Source: Chloracidobacterium sp. UBA6041
GTDB taxonomy: Bacteria; Acidobacteriota; Blastocatellia; Pyrinomonadales; Pyrinomonadaceae
Direction: 5' to 3'
NCBI GenBank assembly: GCA_002427845.1
Contig: DIYZ01000205.1
Coordinates: 1-6,449, forward strand
DNA: 6,449 nucleotides
In this document: positions 6,385-6,449 of the stretch, in pieces
Layout: the number at the start of each line of letters is the position of its first letter
How positions within the stretch are numbered: the first letter of the stretch is position 1
Position numbers and translations under genes: made by a program
Notes under the pieces: generated by a model
The model's input: the letters and a program-made list of their open reading frames with translations, nothing else
Databases searched by the model: none
Told to the model about the DNA's origin: nothing

Positions 6385-6393
6385 TGCTATACT
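6385..6393 (+). promoter_or_regulatory. Putative extended -10 promoter element, rightward
   Basis: TGCTATACT contains TATACT (6388-6393, five of six bases of the -10 consensus) with TG one base before it, the extended -10 arrangement that can work without a good -35 box. No convincing -35 is seen 16-18 bp upstream. Transcription would start near 6400 and read out of the window. On the opposite strand the overlapping bases give only a weak pair, TTGAGC (6416-6421) and TAAAGT (6391-6396) with a 19-bp spacer, as a possible promoter for the leftward operon. Confidence 0.4.
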
Positions 6394-6420
6394 TTAACTG
6401 ACGATCCAAGAATCTGCTCA

Positions 6421-6449
6421 ATGCGCTTGGTACTGATGCAGTTTGACTA
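6421..6449 (+). CDS. Possible start of a rightward gene, cut by the window edge
   Basis: An ATG at 6421 opens a frame reading MRLVLMQFD to the last base of the window, about 20 bp after the predicted transcription start of the TATACT element. There is no clear Shine-Dalgarno sequence before it. Nine codons are too few to identify a product or to be sure it is coding. The only support is the position behind a promoter-like element and the lack of another gene in this stretch. Confidence 0.2.

Overview
The window holds two convergent gene groups and no mobile elements, CRISPR arrays, tRNA or rRNA genes. The two outer membrane-related and C1-metabolism sets suggest a diderm bacterium. The mix of metK-ahcY, a fused LptF-LptG permease next to recO, and a four-helix membrane protein resembling one I associate with Acidobacteriota (DUF6677-like) points to Acidobacteriota, possibly a Blastocatellia-type lineage. 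That placement is inference from gene content and moderate GC, not a search result.

Left, plus strand (about 38-2610): a sigma70-like promoter drives metK (S-adenosylmethionine synthetase, TTG start), followed after 60 bp by ahcY (S-adenosylhomocysteine hydrolase). Together they form the two ends of the activated-methyl cycle: MetK makes SAM, methyltransferases turn it into SAH, and AhcY removes the SAH. The last metK leader bases can fold so that the Shine-Dalgarno sequence sits exactly in a hairpin loop. No SAM or SAH riboswitch is visible.

Centre: ahcY meets the minus-strand permease gene tail to tail with only 2 bp between stop codons. A perfect 10-bp GC-rich stem lies just past the ahcY stop, inside the 3' end of the permease gene, and probably forms the 3' end of the metK-ahcY message.

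Right, minus strand (6324 down to 2613): a probable four-gene operon. In transcription order it has a 145-aa DUF6677-like membrane protein (TTG start), a 56-aa two-helix membrane protein coupled to it by an ATGA overlap, recO (recombination mediator), and a 765-aa protein in which LptF-like and LptG-like halves are joined. The last is the transmembrane part of the lipopolysaccharide exporter, so the cell should have an outer membrane with LPS or a similar lipid.

Far right (6325-6449): a 125-bp region with an extended -10 element on the plus strand and a possible start codon of a rightward gene cut by the window edge. The window is mostly conserved housekeeping DNA. The features most worth a second look are the fused LptF-LptG, the small coupled membrane protein, and the two RNA-structure candidates around metK and ahcY.
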